From Mortierella alpina (Eukaryota; Mortierellomycota; Mortierellomycetes; Mortierellales; Mortierellaceae), in contig JANATF010000003.1 of NCBI GenBank assembly GCA_029449245.1, positions 2,604,001 through 2,668,000 on the forward strand: a stretch of DNA of 64,000 nucleotides. The letters are read 5' to 3'. Position 1 is the stretch's first letter; each line of letters starts with the position of its first letter. Shown piece by piece: positions 1-11,321 of the stretch. Position numbers and translations under genes: made by a program. The notes beneath the pieces are model-generated. The model did not search any database. It worked only from the letters and a program-made list of their open reading frames with translations, and was not told the DNA's origin.

Positions 1-1048
1 TCGTCGTCTGAGCTGGCAGAACTCATTGTGTCAGAGCCCCATGATGATGAAATTGTGGGTCGCTTTTTAGGAACCTCAGTTGCAGCAGGTTGCTTTGGCT
101 TTCGACGAGGATTGGTGACTAGTGCCTTGCCTTTCGTGCTCGAACCGCCTAGTCATCCAGTGAAGAAAATAATAAATCAGAACGAGCCTTATCACGGTTG
201 CTCCATCACCCCAGTATATATCCGAGCTTCAACCCTTACCAGCTTCAGACAATGTGGTATCACCCGACTCGCCAATCTCGAGGGCTCTGGGGTCCATGCG
301 ATAGTACGTTGTGCTGTGCATCCGCTGCTTCTCGATCGGCTCAAATGTTCCTAGTGCTGCTGAGAGGGCCAACGCTGTGGAAATGGCGCCTTGGATGGTT
401 CCCTTTGGTGTACGACCTCTATTGACGTGAGATTGATTGAGGTTTAGTCTTACCCATTTCCAAAGGCCATCGGTCGACATTTGATGCAATCCGTTTGTAT
501 TCCATAATTCCTTTAAGCTCCATACCCCAGACTAGCCAGATTGAAGTGTCGAATCCCATCTAATCGCCAAAGAAGACCAAATGCATCGTTAGTCAGTTGT
601 TGCACATTCAATGGCTGTTCATTATTTTAAAGAAAAACCTTGTTTGCAATGCAGACTTACCAACTAGATCGTTTGCACTTTGCCAAGCATTTCCATAGAC
701 CAACAGCACCTTGGTGATCGCCACGAAGAGCGGGTTCTTCATCTGCTCTGGTCGCAGGTTGAAGTCTTCTAGATCTGGCAACGGGGTGTTGCTGGGCAGA
801 GCAACAAGAGGCTCTTGTAGCGCAATCTGAGAAACCGAGTTGGGTTTCGATTTCTTTTGAGTGGGTGCTGGAGAAGGCTCTGGTTCACTCGCTCTTTCTC
901 CGTTGGGCTGACTGGGTTGGGCTGGTGCTGTTGGACGGGCCAACGCCTCTGAGGTGGACACAGCCGCTTCAGCATCACCTCCTCCTGGCGTTGTCGAGAC
1001 GGGTTCCGGCAAGCGAGAGGATGAATGTTGATCCTCTCGCGATCCCAT
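1..1048 (-). CDS. Nuclear-type protein of unknown function, 3' part missing
   Basis: Not recognised. Read on the minus strand, coding begins at the ATG at 1048. The longer reading upstream starts with TTG, so I prefer this ATG. Exon 1 is 1048 to about 665, a Ser/Pro/Gln-rich leader followed by a predicted helix (AITKVLLVYGNAWQSANDL). Exon 2 is 531-240 and holds the block KGTIQGAISTALALSAALG, which reads like the recognition helix of a winged-helix fold; that is a guess. Exon 3 starts at 148, runs off the window and is Lys/Pro/Ser-rich with an acidic end. The first intron must use a weak donor (GTTGGT at 664), because the stronger GTAAGT at 660 breaks the frame. The second intron is 149-239. 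Nuclear location is inferred from composition only. Confidence 0.55.
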
Positions 1049-1643
1049 GGTATGGTTGGGACGTGCGGGTGCGGAGTTGTCGAGAGGAGGACGAGTAGAG
1101 AGAGATATGGTACTTTCCAATTATGCGGCGATGCCTCCCGCGTTTTTATGAACCACAGAGTCGATCAGAGTCAACGGCAACCCTGCGAAAGAATGCGGTC
1201 GAGAGCGAAGCGCCGTGTCAGAGTAGGCTCCTGTGCACGAGGTTGCGATTGAAATGGGAAAAGAGACGTTGAGCTTTAAGCGAAGGAAAATGGAATAGTG
1301 AGGAGGAAATGAGAAGCAGGAGGAGACAGAGAAGAACAAGAACAAAAAGAATATGGCGCAGAGGGAACACGAAGTGGATGAAAGCGAGGATGGGATGGAA
1401 TCGCTGAGAATGAAACGACAACACACAGTCAACGTGCACGGCACAGCAACGGATGAACAGCCAAAATCGGGTCTCGTGGCCCCGGTGGGTGTTGCAGAAG
1501 GAGAGACGACGGAGAAGGCGGGCGAGCGTGAGAGCGTGAGGGATAAAAGCTCGTGGATGGGGAGAAACGCGACGGGACTGTGGGAGAAATGAAGAGCAGA
1601 GGATGAGTGCACCTGCCCAACAGCACTCATACACAAAAAACAG
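1049..1643. promoter_or_regulatory. Divergent intergenic region between the unknown protein and CDK11
   Basis: Shared upstream region of two divergent genes, about 600 bases. Open frames here are C/T-rich on the minus strand and show no domain. No clear TATA box or operator was recognised. Confidence 0.4.
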
Positions 1644-3621
1644 ATGCGGACTGCTTTAGCTAAGCCCCACTCCCCAACGCCAAAGTCACTGACCCAACTA
1701 TCTGCTGCTCATGCAGACACACTCTTTTGCAACATGGACCACCAGGGCGCATCCGCCTCCAAATGGGCTCGTGAGCCATCGAGCGACGAGGAGGAGCAGC
1801 GACAAAAGAAGAAGCGCAGGGAGAAACGCTTCAAACCCTCAAAGGATTCGAGGGACTCGCCCGCCGTTCGTGAGGGCAGTGGAACTCCCAGAAACCTCTC
1901 GCGCGAGGAGGCATCCACCACCGCAGAGCGCGAAGCATCCCTCACAGGAGAGGCAGACACTCATGCACCTGAAGCCTCAGCTCAGGAACCCGAATATCAC
2001 ATCAGCATACCAGACACTCCCCAGCACCCCGTATTGACAGGATGCCGCAGCGTTGAGAACTACGAGAAGCTAAACAGGATCTCTGAAGGAACGTATGGAG
2101 TCGTCTATCGCGCCCGGGATCGACTGACAGGAGATATCGTGGCGCTGAAGAAGCTCAAACTGGACCAGGAAAAGAATGGATTCCCCATCACCAGTTTGCG
2201 TGAAGTCTACACACTACTCCTGGCCAAGCATCCGCACATCGTCAACGTCCGCGAGATCGTTGTGGGCGACACACTTACACAGTAAGAATCAAACACCTAT
2301 CCTTCTTACAAGAGAGCGCATTTAGGCTTATGGGGCAGAAGGCGATGCTAACATGAAGATCCGTTTGATGGCTGTCTACTGTCGCATAGGATCTTTATCG
2401 TCATGGACTTTATTGAGCACGACCTCAAGGAGCTTATGAGTGGAATGAGGACTCCCTTCTTGCAGTCTGAAGTCAAGACATTGATGCTGCAACTCCTCTC
2501 CGCAACAGAACTTCTTCACGAGAACTGGATCTTGCATCGGGATTTGAAGACGTCCAACTTGCTATTAAACAATCAAGGCGAGATCAAAGTCGCTGATTTC
2601 GGTCTTGCTAGACGGTATGGAGAGCCGCAAGGAATTATGACGCAACCCGTCGTTACTCTTTGGTACAGGTAAGGTGTACAGGATGATTTCAGGATCGCCC
2701 TATTGCCGTGTCAACGCTATAAGATGTTCACATATTGCTCCACTCTTGACTCATCACTCAATACGATTTTTTAGAGCACCCGAGTTACTGCTGGGAGCTA
2801 AAGAATATACCACAGCCATCGATATGTGGTCAATAGGATGCATTTTTGCAGAGCTCGTTAACAATGAGCCACTTCTCCCTGGTCGGAGCGAAGCAGAGCA
2901 GCTTGAGAAGGTAAAGAATGCGACAAATCGCAACGCTACAGAAAAATAGAAACCACGCGTCGTAGCTAACCTGTCTCTCCTCTTCCGTTTGATGTCTAGA
3001 CTTTTAAACTTCTCGGCATGCCTAATGACAAGATCTGGCCTGGGTACTCAAAGCTGCCACTAGTCAGCCACGTCCCTAATTTTGTTCAACCATATAATTT
3101 GCTCCGCACCCGCCTGCCGTACCTGACCGAGAATGGACTGGATTTGATGTCAAAGATGCTCATGTACGATCCAGCCAAGAGAATCACAGCAGAGGACGCA
3201 CTTAAACACCCATACTTCTCGTAAGACTCGTGCATCTGATACTGATATTGATACTGATATATAGAGCTGGTTCACTCGCCCTCTCAAGGCAACTCTCTAA
3301 CAACTACTTTACTTTACATCGATCTTGTCTTGCGGAACAGAGAGGCGCCTCCACCAAAACACCCATCAATGTTTCCGACATGGCCCTCAAAAGGAGAAGG
3401 GTAGAGTATTACAGCGCCGCTGATTCACGCGATAGGAATGTGATGATAGTAAGTGAGTACTCATCCAATCTCTTTTCCACGTTCTCAGTAGGACCGCCAG
3501 GCGCAACGAATCCCCTTCGGCACCACAGGCAGTTCATGGACATGGTCAGGATGAGGAAGAACCCGGAGGACTATTCAACTTTGCCAATCAAGAGTCAACA
3601 GGCTTCCGGCTCAAAGTGTAG
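1644..3621 (+). CDS. CDK11: Cyclin-dependent kinase 11 (PITSLRE kinase)
   Basis: Ser/Thr kinase that in other eukaryotes partners cyclin L and acts in transcription and splicing in the nucleus. Exons 1644-2281, 2390-2668, 2775-2910, 3000-3220, 3341-3400 and 3489-3621 give 488 residues; a second ATG at 1734 would give 458. Residues 1-135 are charged, with a basic patch ([10 protein letters not shown]) typical of CDK11 leaders. The kinase domain is about 140-435: glycine loop EGTYGVVY, the family signature PITSLRE, catalytic [14 protein letters not shown] and APELLLG. Exon 5 contains [13 protein letters not shown] and would stop at 3402 if unspliced. Splicing GG/GTAGAG (3401) to CAG (3488) instead adds a tail ending TGFRLKV, which resembles the GFSLKF end of animal CDK11. 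The gene converges on the BTB gene, 139 bases away. Confidence 0.92.
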
Positions 3622-3760
3622 CGTCTATAATAACGACAATCTTCTTGCTCCCCTTTTTCCTTCGAACATCATGGGCTACTTTTTGTGAAAGCGAGCATTC
3701 ATTTCTATGAAACAATTTGGAGTGGAGAATCTATAGTGGACTGAGGGTATATACAAGGAA

Positions 3761-6071
3761 CTAGAGCAGCTGAAGGTCATGGATAGCCCAGAGAAGAGAC
3801 GACTGGATGTTCATGGGGAATTTAGTCAGGAGCTGTAAGCAGAGTGGCTGCAGGTATTCGGGTCTGCGGTAGCAATCGCACAAAAAAAAAAGAGGAGGAA
3901 AAGGTTAGTTACTAATCGCACACAGGTTGTCAATGCCTTGATCAATATCTGCACATTTCGTGTTACCTCATCCACGGCACCTCTGCTTCGGCCTCAGCCT
4001 CAGCTTCGGGTTCCTCCTCGGCATGCAACGACGATGCATCGTCGTCCTTGGTGCTAATGACCGGTGCAGTCTTGGTGACATGCGACACTTCAGATGCAAA
4101 GAGCACGCTGCTGACCATGGAACCGCGGTCATCAAAATCGTCGTATCGTCCACTCGAAATCTGACTGCGACGCTTATCGGAGCCAGAGTGTCGCCTGTAA
4201 GTGTCTTCCTCGTTATCACTGTCATCCGCCGCCTTGAACTTGCTGTCTTTGATATTGTCCTTCTTCTCCTCGTCCTCCTTGTCCTCGACCTCTTCCAGCT
4301 CATCGACTTCCTGCATCTCGCCTCGTTGCTCCATGATCCGCTTTCTAGTTTCCTCCAACAGCTCTGCCAACCGTTCCTCGATCCTGTCCAAGACTTCGAA
4401 TGGCGCCAGAGGTGCGATTTTGGTAATGGAATCGAGCAAGAGCTGGACAAACTCAAGATGGTGGGGTCGCTTCAGTGCCAACTCAAGCACTTGCCAAAAG
4501 AACTCCATCACCAGAGTCGAAAGAGCCGGGTACTCTTGATGAGGCTGTGCGGCTCCCACATCCGCACTACTTGGCTTGGGTTTCTCCCTGAGCGGTGGTA
4601 AATCCGTCAGCGAGGTGATTCCATATGAGATCATGTTCAGGAGTGACCCGGACGCACCAGGATTCCGGAAGGACTCGAGAGTTGGATCCTGAAAGGCGTG
4701 CAAAAGGCCGTCCGCGATATAGCTGACTCCTTGGAGGAAGACATCGCCGTCGAGGTTGGTGGCAAACTCTCCGAAATACACATTGTTGCGCCTGTCTGCG
4801 TTCTCGTCTATCGCGTCCTTGAGCAGAAGGATGATCAGCTCGAAGGGGGCTCTGACCTTAATGACTTGATCCAGAAGCCACTGATAGCCCGTTGTGAACG
4901 CGACTTTGTAGAACGTGGCATCTGGCGCAGCGCCAGCAAGCTTTGGAGTGTCGTCCTCGTTGTCGTCATCCGGGATCACGTAGTATTCTCGTGTTCGCAA
5001 AGGCAGTTGGCTGTTGTAGGCCGTGTAGTGATCCACCACCTGACGCAGGGCCTCGACATTGGAAGCTCTGCATGGATGAAGTGGCAGGGAAGGTGCGCCC
5101 TTTAAAAGGTAGATAGACTCCTGTCCTCCTGGTGGAAAGATGTAACCAGGTCTCAGCTCTGACAACTGAACCTCGGCCATGCGGAGGTCGCGGAACTTTT
5201 TGGGGCCGTAGAGGTTCCTGGCAATGACGAGCTCACAATGGTCCCTGATCTCGACTTTGTTCACGGCAACACGACACATCTGCTGAAGAGCATCCTTGTC
5301 AAACTTGAGAATCGCCTGGTCGTCCTCGCGCTCCTCGGGTCTAAGCGATCTGGTCAGTTTTTCCAAAAGATCGGGTTGGCTCTGCGAGTATCATACAGGA
5401 GTGCAGGTGCAGGTGTGCAGGTGTGTGTGTCAAGTTAGGGCTGACTGCTCAAGAGTTCCTCAAACATCATAGAGAGGGGCTGCAAACGATTTAGGTACCT
5501 GACACATCTGAGTGATCTCTTCCTGCAGCAGGGCTGTTGTCGACCCTTTCAGGGCCAGACGACCAGCTTGCTTCATGACATCCAGGCCACGGCGCAGACG
5601 AGCATCCAAGGAGCTGGTCTGAAAGTCTCGATCGGAGCACCAGCTGCCCGTGTAAAGCAAACGGAGAGCGGACTCGAAGGCATACAGCTCTTGAAGGTCG
5701 ATGCATTGGACTTCGACGATGCGCGACCCATGGCCGTCCTTTTCCTCAAGCAAGGCAATCGCCTTTTCGTTCGCGTTGCTCGTTCCAGCCAAGAGTGCTG
5801 CAAAGAAGTCGCTCTCCTTGCAGAGGATGTGCGAGTGCAGCTGAAGGGTTTTTTTGATCGATCCCGGGACCTGCAAGGTGACGACAAGATCGCTGTAGAG
5901 ACCTTCCTCGAACAGGACGCGACTTGCGTTCAGATGGGGCATCGGTGCTGGGGTTGGCTCGGGACTGAGGATGGGGCTGTTGCTGACAGGCGAGGAGATA
6001 CTTAAGGCCGACACACGTCTCGAGTTTGACCTCGAGGGAGGGAAGGACGGAAGAAATGAAGAAAACTCCAT
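3761..6071 (-). CDS. BTB/POZ domain protein
   Basis: Exons on the minus strand are 6071-5499, 5381-3967 and 3863-3761, giving 696 residues. The N-terminus is Ser/Pro-rich. The BTB/POZ fold follows (LFEEGLYSDLVVTL, LQLHSHILCKESDFFAALL, ALRLLYTG), a homo- or hetero-dimerisation domain used by cullin-3 adaptors and chromatin proteins. The central part is helical with no motif I know. Near the C-terminus lie an acidic stretch (EVDELEEVEDKEDEEKKD) and Glu-Ala repeats. Exon 2 could stop at 3963-3965, but a donor (AG/GTAACA), branch point (AACTAAC) and acceptor (CCGCAG) lead to a short exon whose product (QPLCLQLLTKFPMNIQSSLL) looks like real protein. Role unknown; a ubiquitin-ligase adaptor or transcription regulator is possible. 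Confidence 0.8.
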
Positions 6072-7280
6072 CTGCGCGACACCGGTAAAGGAGATGAGAG
6101 GAAGGAGGTGGGTAATGAGACGCGGCGGATGAGAAGGATGACAGGGGATCGCTGACGCTGACAAACAGCAGAAGTGGGGGAGTGGGGGAAAAGCACAGTG
6201 GTGAAGAAGAGAGAGAGAAAGAAAACTGAAAAGAGAGTTGTCCACCTGCTGTCAGCCTGTGTTGGATAAATAGTCTATCATGCCTGAACGTTGTTGTACC
6301 ACCAGCGAAAACAAAAAGAAAAAAAAAGGGCGATACATCCTCACAAGTACCTGTCCTAAGCAAGCAAGCAAAAGTGAGCAGGGCAAGATCAAAGCAGAGG
6401 CTCCATCCCCTGGACCCACCCCACGGAGGAAAGTGGAGGAGCAGAGACCATGCGGCCATGGATGGGCCATGCTATCCTGCTACCGTCTCGGCAGCCGGCT
6501 CTGTCCTGCGCTGTGCCTGAGAAGCGTGCAGAGGGGAGCACGTGCACGCCAAGCCACCTCCAGTCGTCCCCCAGTCGTCCAGGCGGGGATGCAGCAGCAG
6601 GCAGGCAGCCCGACCACACCCACACAACTCTATCTATCGCAACTCAGCCTGCGTGTTGGCGGGTCTGTCTGTCTGTCTCTGTTTGAGTGTGTGTGTCTGC
6701 CCTCTTTGACTCTTGACTGACTGCCCCCCCTACTGGCCTAGATCACGACGCTTCAGAGATCATCCGCTCCCCATTGCCTGCCCGCCCTCGCTGGCCATCT
6801 GCCCTCCCCTCCGCTCCCATCCCGCTGTCCACTGGCCTCTGCGGAGAGTTCTTCGCTCGCCACACACAACACACACAACACACCACTCGGCTTGCTGACG
6901 GTGCAGGCTGACTGGCTGACTGGCTAACTGACCTGGCTTTGCCTGGGCCTGGCGCTTTGTTGGACGTGGACCACTGCAGTGTAGATTTGTGTTTTATATC
7001 AACACCAGGCGTCAAAACATTTTGCTCCTTCTTCCTCTTCTTCCTCTTCTTCTCTCTCGATTTCGCTTGTTCTCTTTGACTCCCTTGACGGACCCCAGTT
7101 CTGGCTGGAGAGATACACAGATACACACCCAACACACCCACTCACAGACTCGCCTTCCTCCTCCTCTCCCTCGCCCACTCCTCCTCCGCTACTCTTGACC
7201 TACATTATCACATCCCATCTCCTATCTCCCCGCTGCCGTCTGCGCACTGCCCCACTGCCCGCTGCCGCCCCTTTGCAAAC
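6072..7280. promoter_or_regulatory. Divergent intergenic region between the BTB and KDM5 genes
   Basis: 1.2 kb between two divergent start codons. It holds CT-rich and CA-rich simple sequence, including ACACACAACACACAC-type repeats near 6860 and TCTTCC runs at 7025-7060 just before the KDM5 start. No gene or RNA was recognised. Confidence 0.4.
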
Positions 7281-10200
7281 ATGATGAAGCAGGTTGTTCC
7301 CAGAGACGCCGTCCAGGCGGCCTCGCCTGTCAGCCCAGATGTCCCCGTCCACAAGGCCCCGGCTCTGGACCTCTCCACAGTCGCCACAACTGCACCGCCT
7401 GAGAATCCTCGAACCGACCCTCCCACGCGCATTTTTGGCCTCCAGGATGCGCCCTGCTACTACCCGACCGCAGAGGACCTCATGGAGCCGCTCCAGTATA
7501 TCGAGCGCATCCGTCCAGAAGCTGAGAAGGCCGGCATCTGCAAAATCATCCCCCCTGAGGGCTGGAAGCCTCCTTTTGCACTCGACACTGAGGTACGTTT
7601 GGTGCATTTCTGATACTATTTTTTTTCTTGAGCGTAGCAATAAGCGAGTTGTTCATCCCCTATCCTGCGGCATCTCTGGCTTCTTTTGACTCGTTGTTAT
7701 GTAGTGTGTTTGTCTCTCTGCCATCTCACTTTCTATCTGCGCATGTGGGGGGGGGGAGTGCCTCGTTTTCTATACCTTTCTTTTCTACCTCAACCCATTT
7801 GCTTTCATTCTGCTTTTATCTCGAACGACACGGCAGCCATCTTCGCTTGGGCAGTTTAGATGGGGAGGTAGTCGGCGTAGAGGGATAATACGGAAGAGGG
7901 GGTGGGGATGTATACAGTAGCGAAAAAAAGCGTAGGAGCAGTGACTAGCTAGCGAGTGGGCGAGGACACACCACCAAGCGCCAAGTTATTAACACACCTG
8001 CGTCTTGCTTATTGTGTGCTCTTGTGCACTCGCTGTTTTAGGTCTTCCGCTTCAAGACCAGGATCCAGAAATTAAACTCCATGGAGGGCCAGACTAGGAC
8101 GAACCTCAACTATCTCGAGCAGCTGTACAAGTTCCATCGCCAGCAGGGACACCCTGTCTACAAGATCCCGCAGCTGGACAAGCGGCCCATCGACCTTTTC
8201 CAGCTCAGGAAGGAGGTTGCAGGCCGCGGCGGCTACCAGAAAGTACGCTACCTTGGCTAATGTGGAACAAAAATAGGACATTTCAGCCCTCGCCTGCCCC
8301 CTCCCTTTTCTCTGCTTGTACCACTCGCACAGAAATACCCAGCTAACCAGAATGACTTTTTGCGTCTTGTGCGCGCTTGCTTGCTGGCTCTCTCACTTAG
8401 GTCACGGCGGGGAAAAAGTGGGCTGAAATCGGCAGAGGAATGAATTACACGCGGAAACAGTGCACGTCCATGTCGAACGCGCTCAAGACCGCGTATCTGA
8501 ACATTATCCTACCCTACGAGATTTACCTTGCCAAGCACAAGCCGTCCAGCTCAACGGTCTGCTCTCCTGGCGCCGTCGCTGGTGTCAAGAGGGAGGCAAG
8601 CATGGACTCAAACGATGGAAGCCAGGATACACTCGCGACACCTGCTGCCTCGCCACCAAACAGCGCTCAAAGTATTCTTCCCGCTCCCGCGCGACGATCG
8701 AAACGCATCAAGAAGGAACCTCTCTCTTATGCAGGTACTGTGATGTTTTATCATGGCTCTCGGATTCCAGATATTACGAATATTTACATCCCTTCCACAT
8801 GCTACCTAGACTCGTCGCCTTCGTCGCCAGCAACTTCACAGTCGGATCGCATGTCGGCAGAGCCAGTGATTGTCAAAAAGGATGAAAACGACAAAGACAT
8901 TGATTTGTCCAAAGCCATCTGCGAGCTTTGCCACGCGGGCGGAAACTTGGACAAGATGTTGATTTGCGATGGATGCGAGCTAGGGCACCACACTTTCTGT
9001 CTCACACCTCCACTGCAACACATCCCCAAGACAGACTGGTACTGTGCCAAGTGCCTTATTGCAGGAGAGGACTTTGGTTTCGAGGAGGGCGAAGAGTATT
9101 CGCTCAGCTCGTTCCAGCAAAAGTGCGACAGCTTCAAGAAGAGCTGGTTTGAGAAATCCGGATATGACAATGGCAAGGTCCCCGAGGATGTTGTCGAGCG
9201 AGAGTTCTGGAGACTGATTGAGAATGCATTCGAGACTGTGGAGGTTGAATACGGCGCCGATCTCCATTCTTCTCAGTATGGCAGGTGAGTGTCTCCTCCG
9301 AGCGAGTCTGTGGCCCTAAGCGCTCTGCCTCGTATTGACTGACTGGGCTGAAAACTTAAATGTGTTTATCCATGATCTATTGTAGCGGTTTCCCTACGCG
9401 CAAGCGCGATCCCGAGAACAAGTACTCGACCCATCCATCCAATCTGAACAACATGCCGACTCTGCCAGAGTCGCTCTTCCGCCATATCAATTCGGACATC
9501 TCTGGCATGATGGTTCCTTGGCTCTATGTCGGCATGTGCTTCTCGACGTTCTGCTGGCACAACGAAGACCACTATACCTACTCAATCAACTACATGCACT
9601 GGGGCGAAACCAAGACTTGGTACGGCGTTCCGGCATCGGACGCCATCAAGTTCGAGGACACAATGAGGCAGTCCGTCCCAGAACTTTTTGAGCAGCAACC
9701 CGACCTGTTGTTCCAGCTCGTGACGATGTTGTCACCCGGGAGATTGGTGGAGAATGGCGTCAAGGTTTTGGCTCTGGATCAAAGACCGGGCCAGTTTGTC
9801 GTGACCTTCCCTCAGGCCTACCACGCGGGATTCAACCACGGAGTGAGTACCTTGTCAAATGGAGCTTTCCCACGAAAACGTACTACATGTTTCCCACCAG
9901 TATTATTTCCACATGCAAAATTCTAACTCGATGCTCGTTTTTCTAATGCGTACTCCTTCGCGACCTCGCTGTGTCGCTTAGTTCAACTTTGCAGAGGCGG
10001 TGAATTTCGCACCCTCGGACTGGTGTCATTTTGGAGTTGACTGCGCTCAAAGATACAAGGAGCACCGGAAGCATCCAGTCTTCTCGCATGACGAGCTCAT
10101 CATCACGACGGCATTGAAGGACTTGAGCCCCGCTACTGCGCCCTGGCTTCAACACGAGATGAAGGAGCTTCTGGAGAGGGAGCTTGGATTGAGAGCGGAC

Positions 10201-10663
10201 GTTTTGAAACAGAATCCATCCATGCGCGTCGTTCTCGAGCAGGCGGACAGACCAGAAGAGCAGGTTCAATGCATGCACTGCAACTGCTATATTTATCTCT
10301 CACAAGTAGCATGCACCTGCGGACCGAAAGTCTCTTGCAACGACCATATTCAAGAGGTAATAGCTATTCTTATGGCCGTGACTCGACAATGCTTGTGGTT
10401 GTTGAGTGATTATTCAATTAACTCTTGCTTTTGCACACCTCCTATAATCATCAATAGCTTTGCAAGTGTGCCGCGTCAGAGCGATTTTTGAGACTTCGCT
10501 ACTCAGACGAACAGCTGCGGGAAATTGCCAAAAACGTGTCTGATACTGCCGCTGCCACCAGTTCTTGTGAGTTTATTTTTGTTATGTTTTGCAACGTGAA
10601 CTTGAGCTTTTCGTTGGATCTTGAACTGTGGCTAACGTCTTCACCTTTGTTCTTCATGCAGAA
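7281..10663 (+). CDS. KDM5/JARID1-family histone H3K4 demethylase
   Basis: Fe(II)/2-oxoglutarate enzyme predicted to remove methyl groups from histone H3 lysine 4. Exons: 7281-7592, 8042-8242, 8401-8734, 8810-9284, 9386-9842, 9982-10356, 10458-10566 and 10662-10663 (754 residues). Domains in order: JmjN (after CYYPTAEDL), ARID ([19 protein letters not shown]), PHD finger at about 320-368 ([23 protein letters not shown]), JmjC, and a C5HC2 zinc finger ([18 protein letters not shown]). In JmjC the iron ligands are visible as HNE in CWHNEDH and the later His in YHAGFNHG; the Lys in ETKTWYG should bind 2-oxoglutarate. It ends soon after the zinc finger, so the PLU-1 region and C-terminal PHD fingers of animal KDM5 are absent. 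The final stop codon is split by an intron. Confidence 0.93.
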
Positions 10664-11321
10664 GAATAATGGCCAAGGATGCCTTTCATGGACCATGAAA
10701 GGATCATATTATACAACCACTTTCTCCGTGTGTTCAACAATTCGTTGTTTTTCTTTCTTTCTTGTCTGTTTTTCTGTGGACCCTCCAATTGATTTGTCCG
10801 CAAGCGCCGTTTGCGTGTTGCCGATAGCGCACGATTGTTTTTCAATACAACACACGAGTTTTATTTCATTTTCCCCAAAAGGATGCGCTGGCCCCAAAGC
10901 AGAGGTTCACTTTTCACTTCATATTTCCATACATTGTTATATGCAACACGCGTGTCATCAAGCCTGGCTGACGACTGAACATCACCGCCGACCTGGTCGG
11001 GTCTCAGCAGAACGCCCTTGGTGGTTGGGCCGCTCTTTCTTCATCATACAAAATCACTCGTTCTTATTCTATTGTCCATTTGTCTTTTTCGTTCTCTCTC
11101 TATCTCTCTCTCTCCCTCTCTCGGTCAACAACACAAACACACACACATTCTGTATAACCCCTGTATGATTCTTTCAAATAAAACGTTCTCCCACCAAGCG
11201 AGAACGATCTTGTTTCATTTATTCTTTCTTCTTTCTTTCATATTTTTATATTGCTGATATCTTTCTCTCCCTCCCTACACGCTCGAGAAGCAGCAAAACA
11301 CCCAGATTCGAAAGCGCGCCT
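10664..11321. other. Convergent 3' region after KDM5
   Basis: 3' untranslated sequence of KDM5 and of the minus-strand gene that faces it. An AATAAA at 11177-11182 (plus) fits the KDM5 polyadenylation signal. It also holds CT-rich simple sequence at 11090-11120. No coding signal was accepted, although long frames exist. Confidence 0.5.

Noticed and set aside
10567-11168. Extension of KDM5 through its last intron into a long frame
   Set aside because: The translation is Phe/Ser-rich without PHD or PLU-1 motifs, and a strong branch point and acceptor support splicing to an immediate stop.
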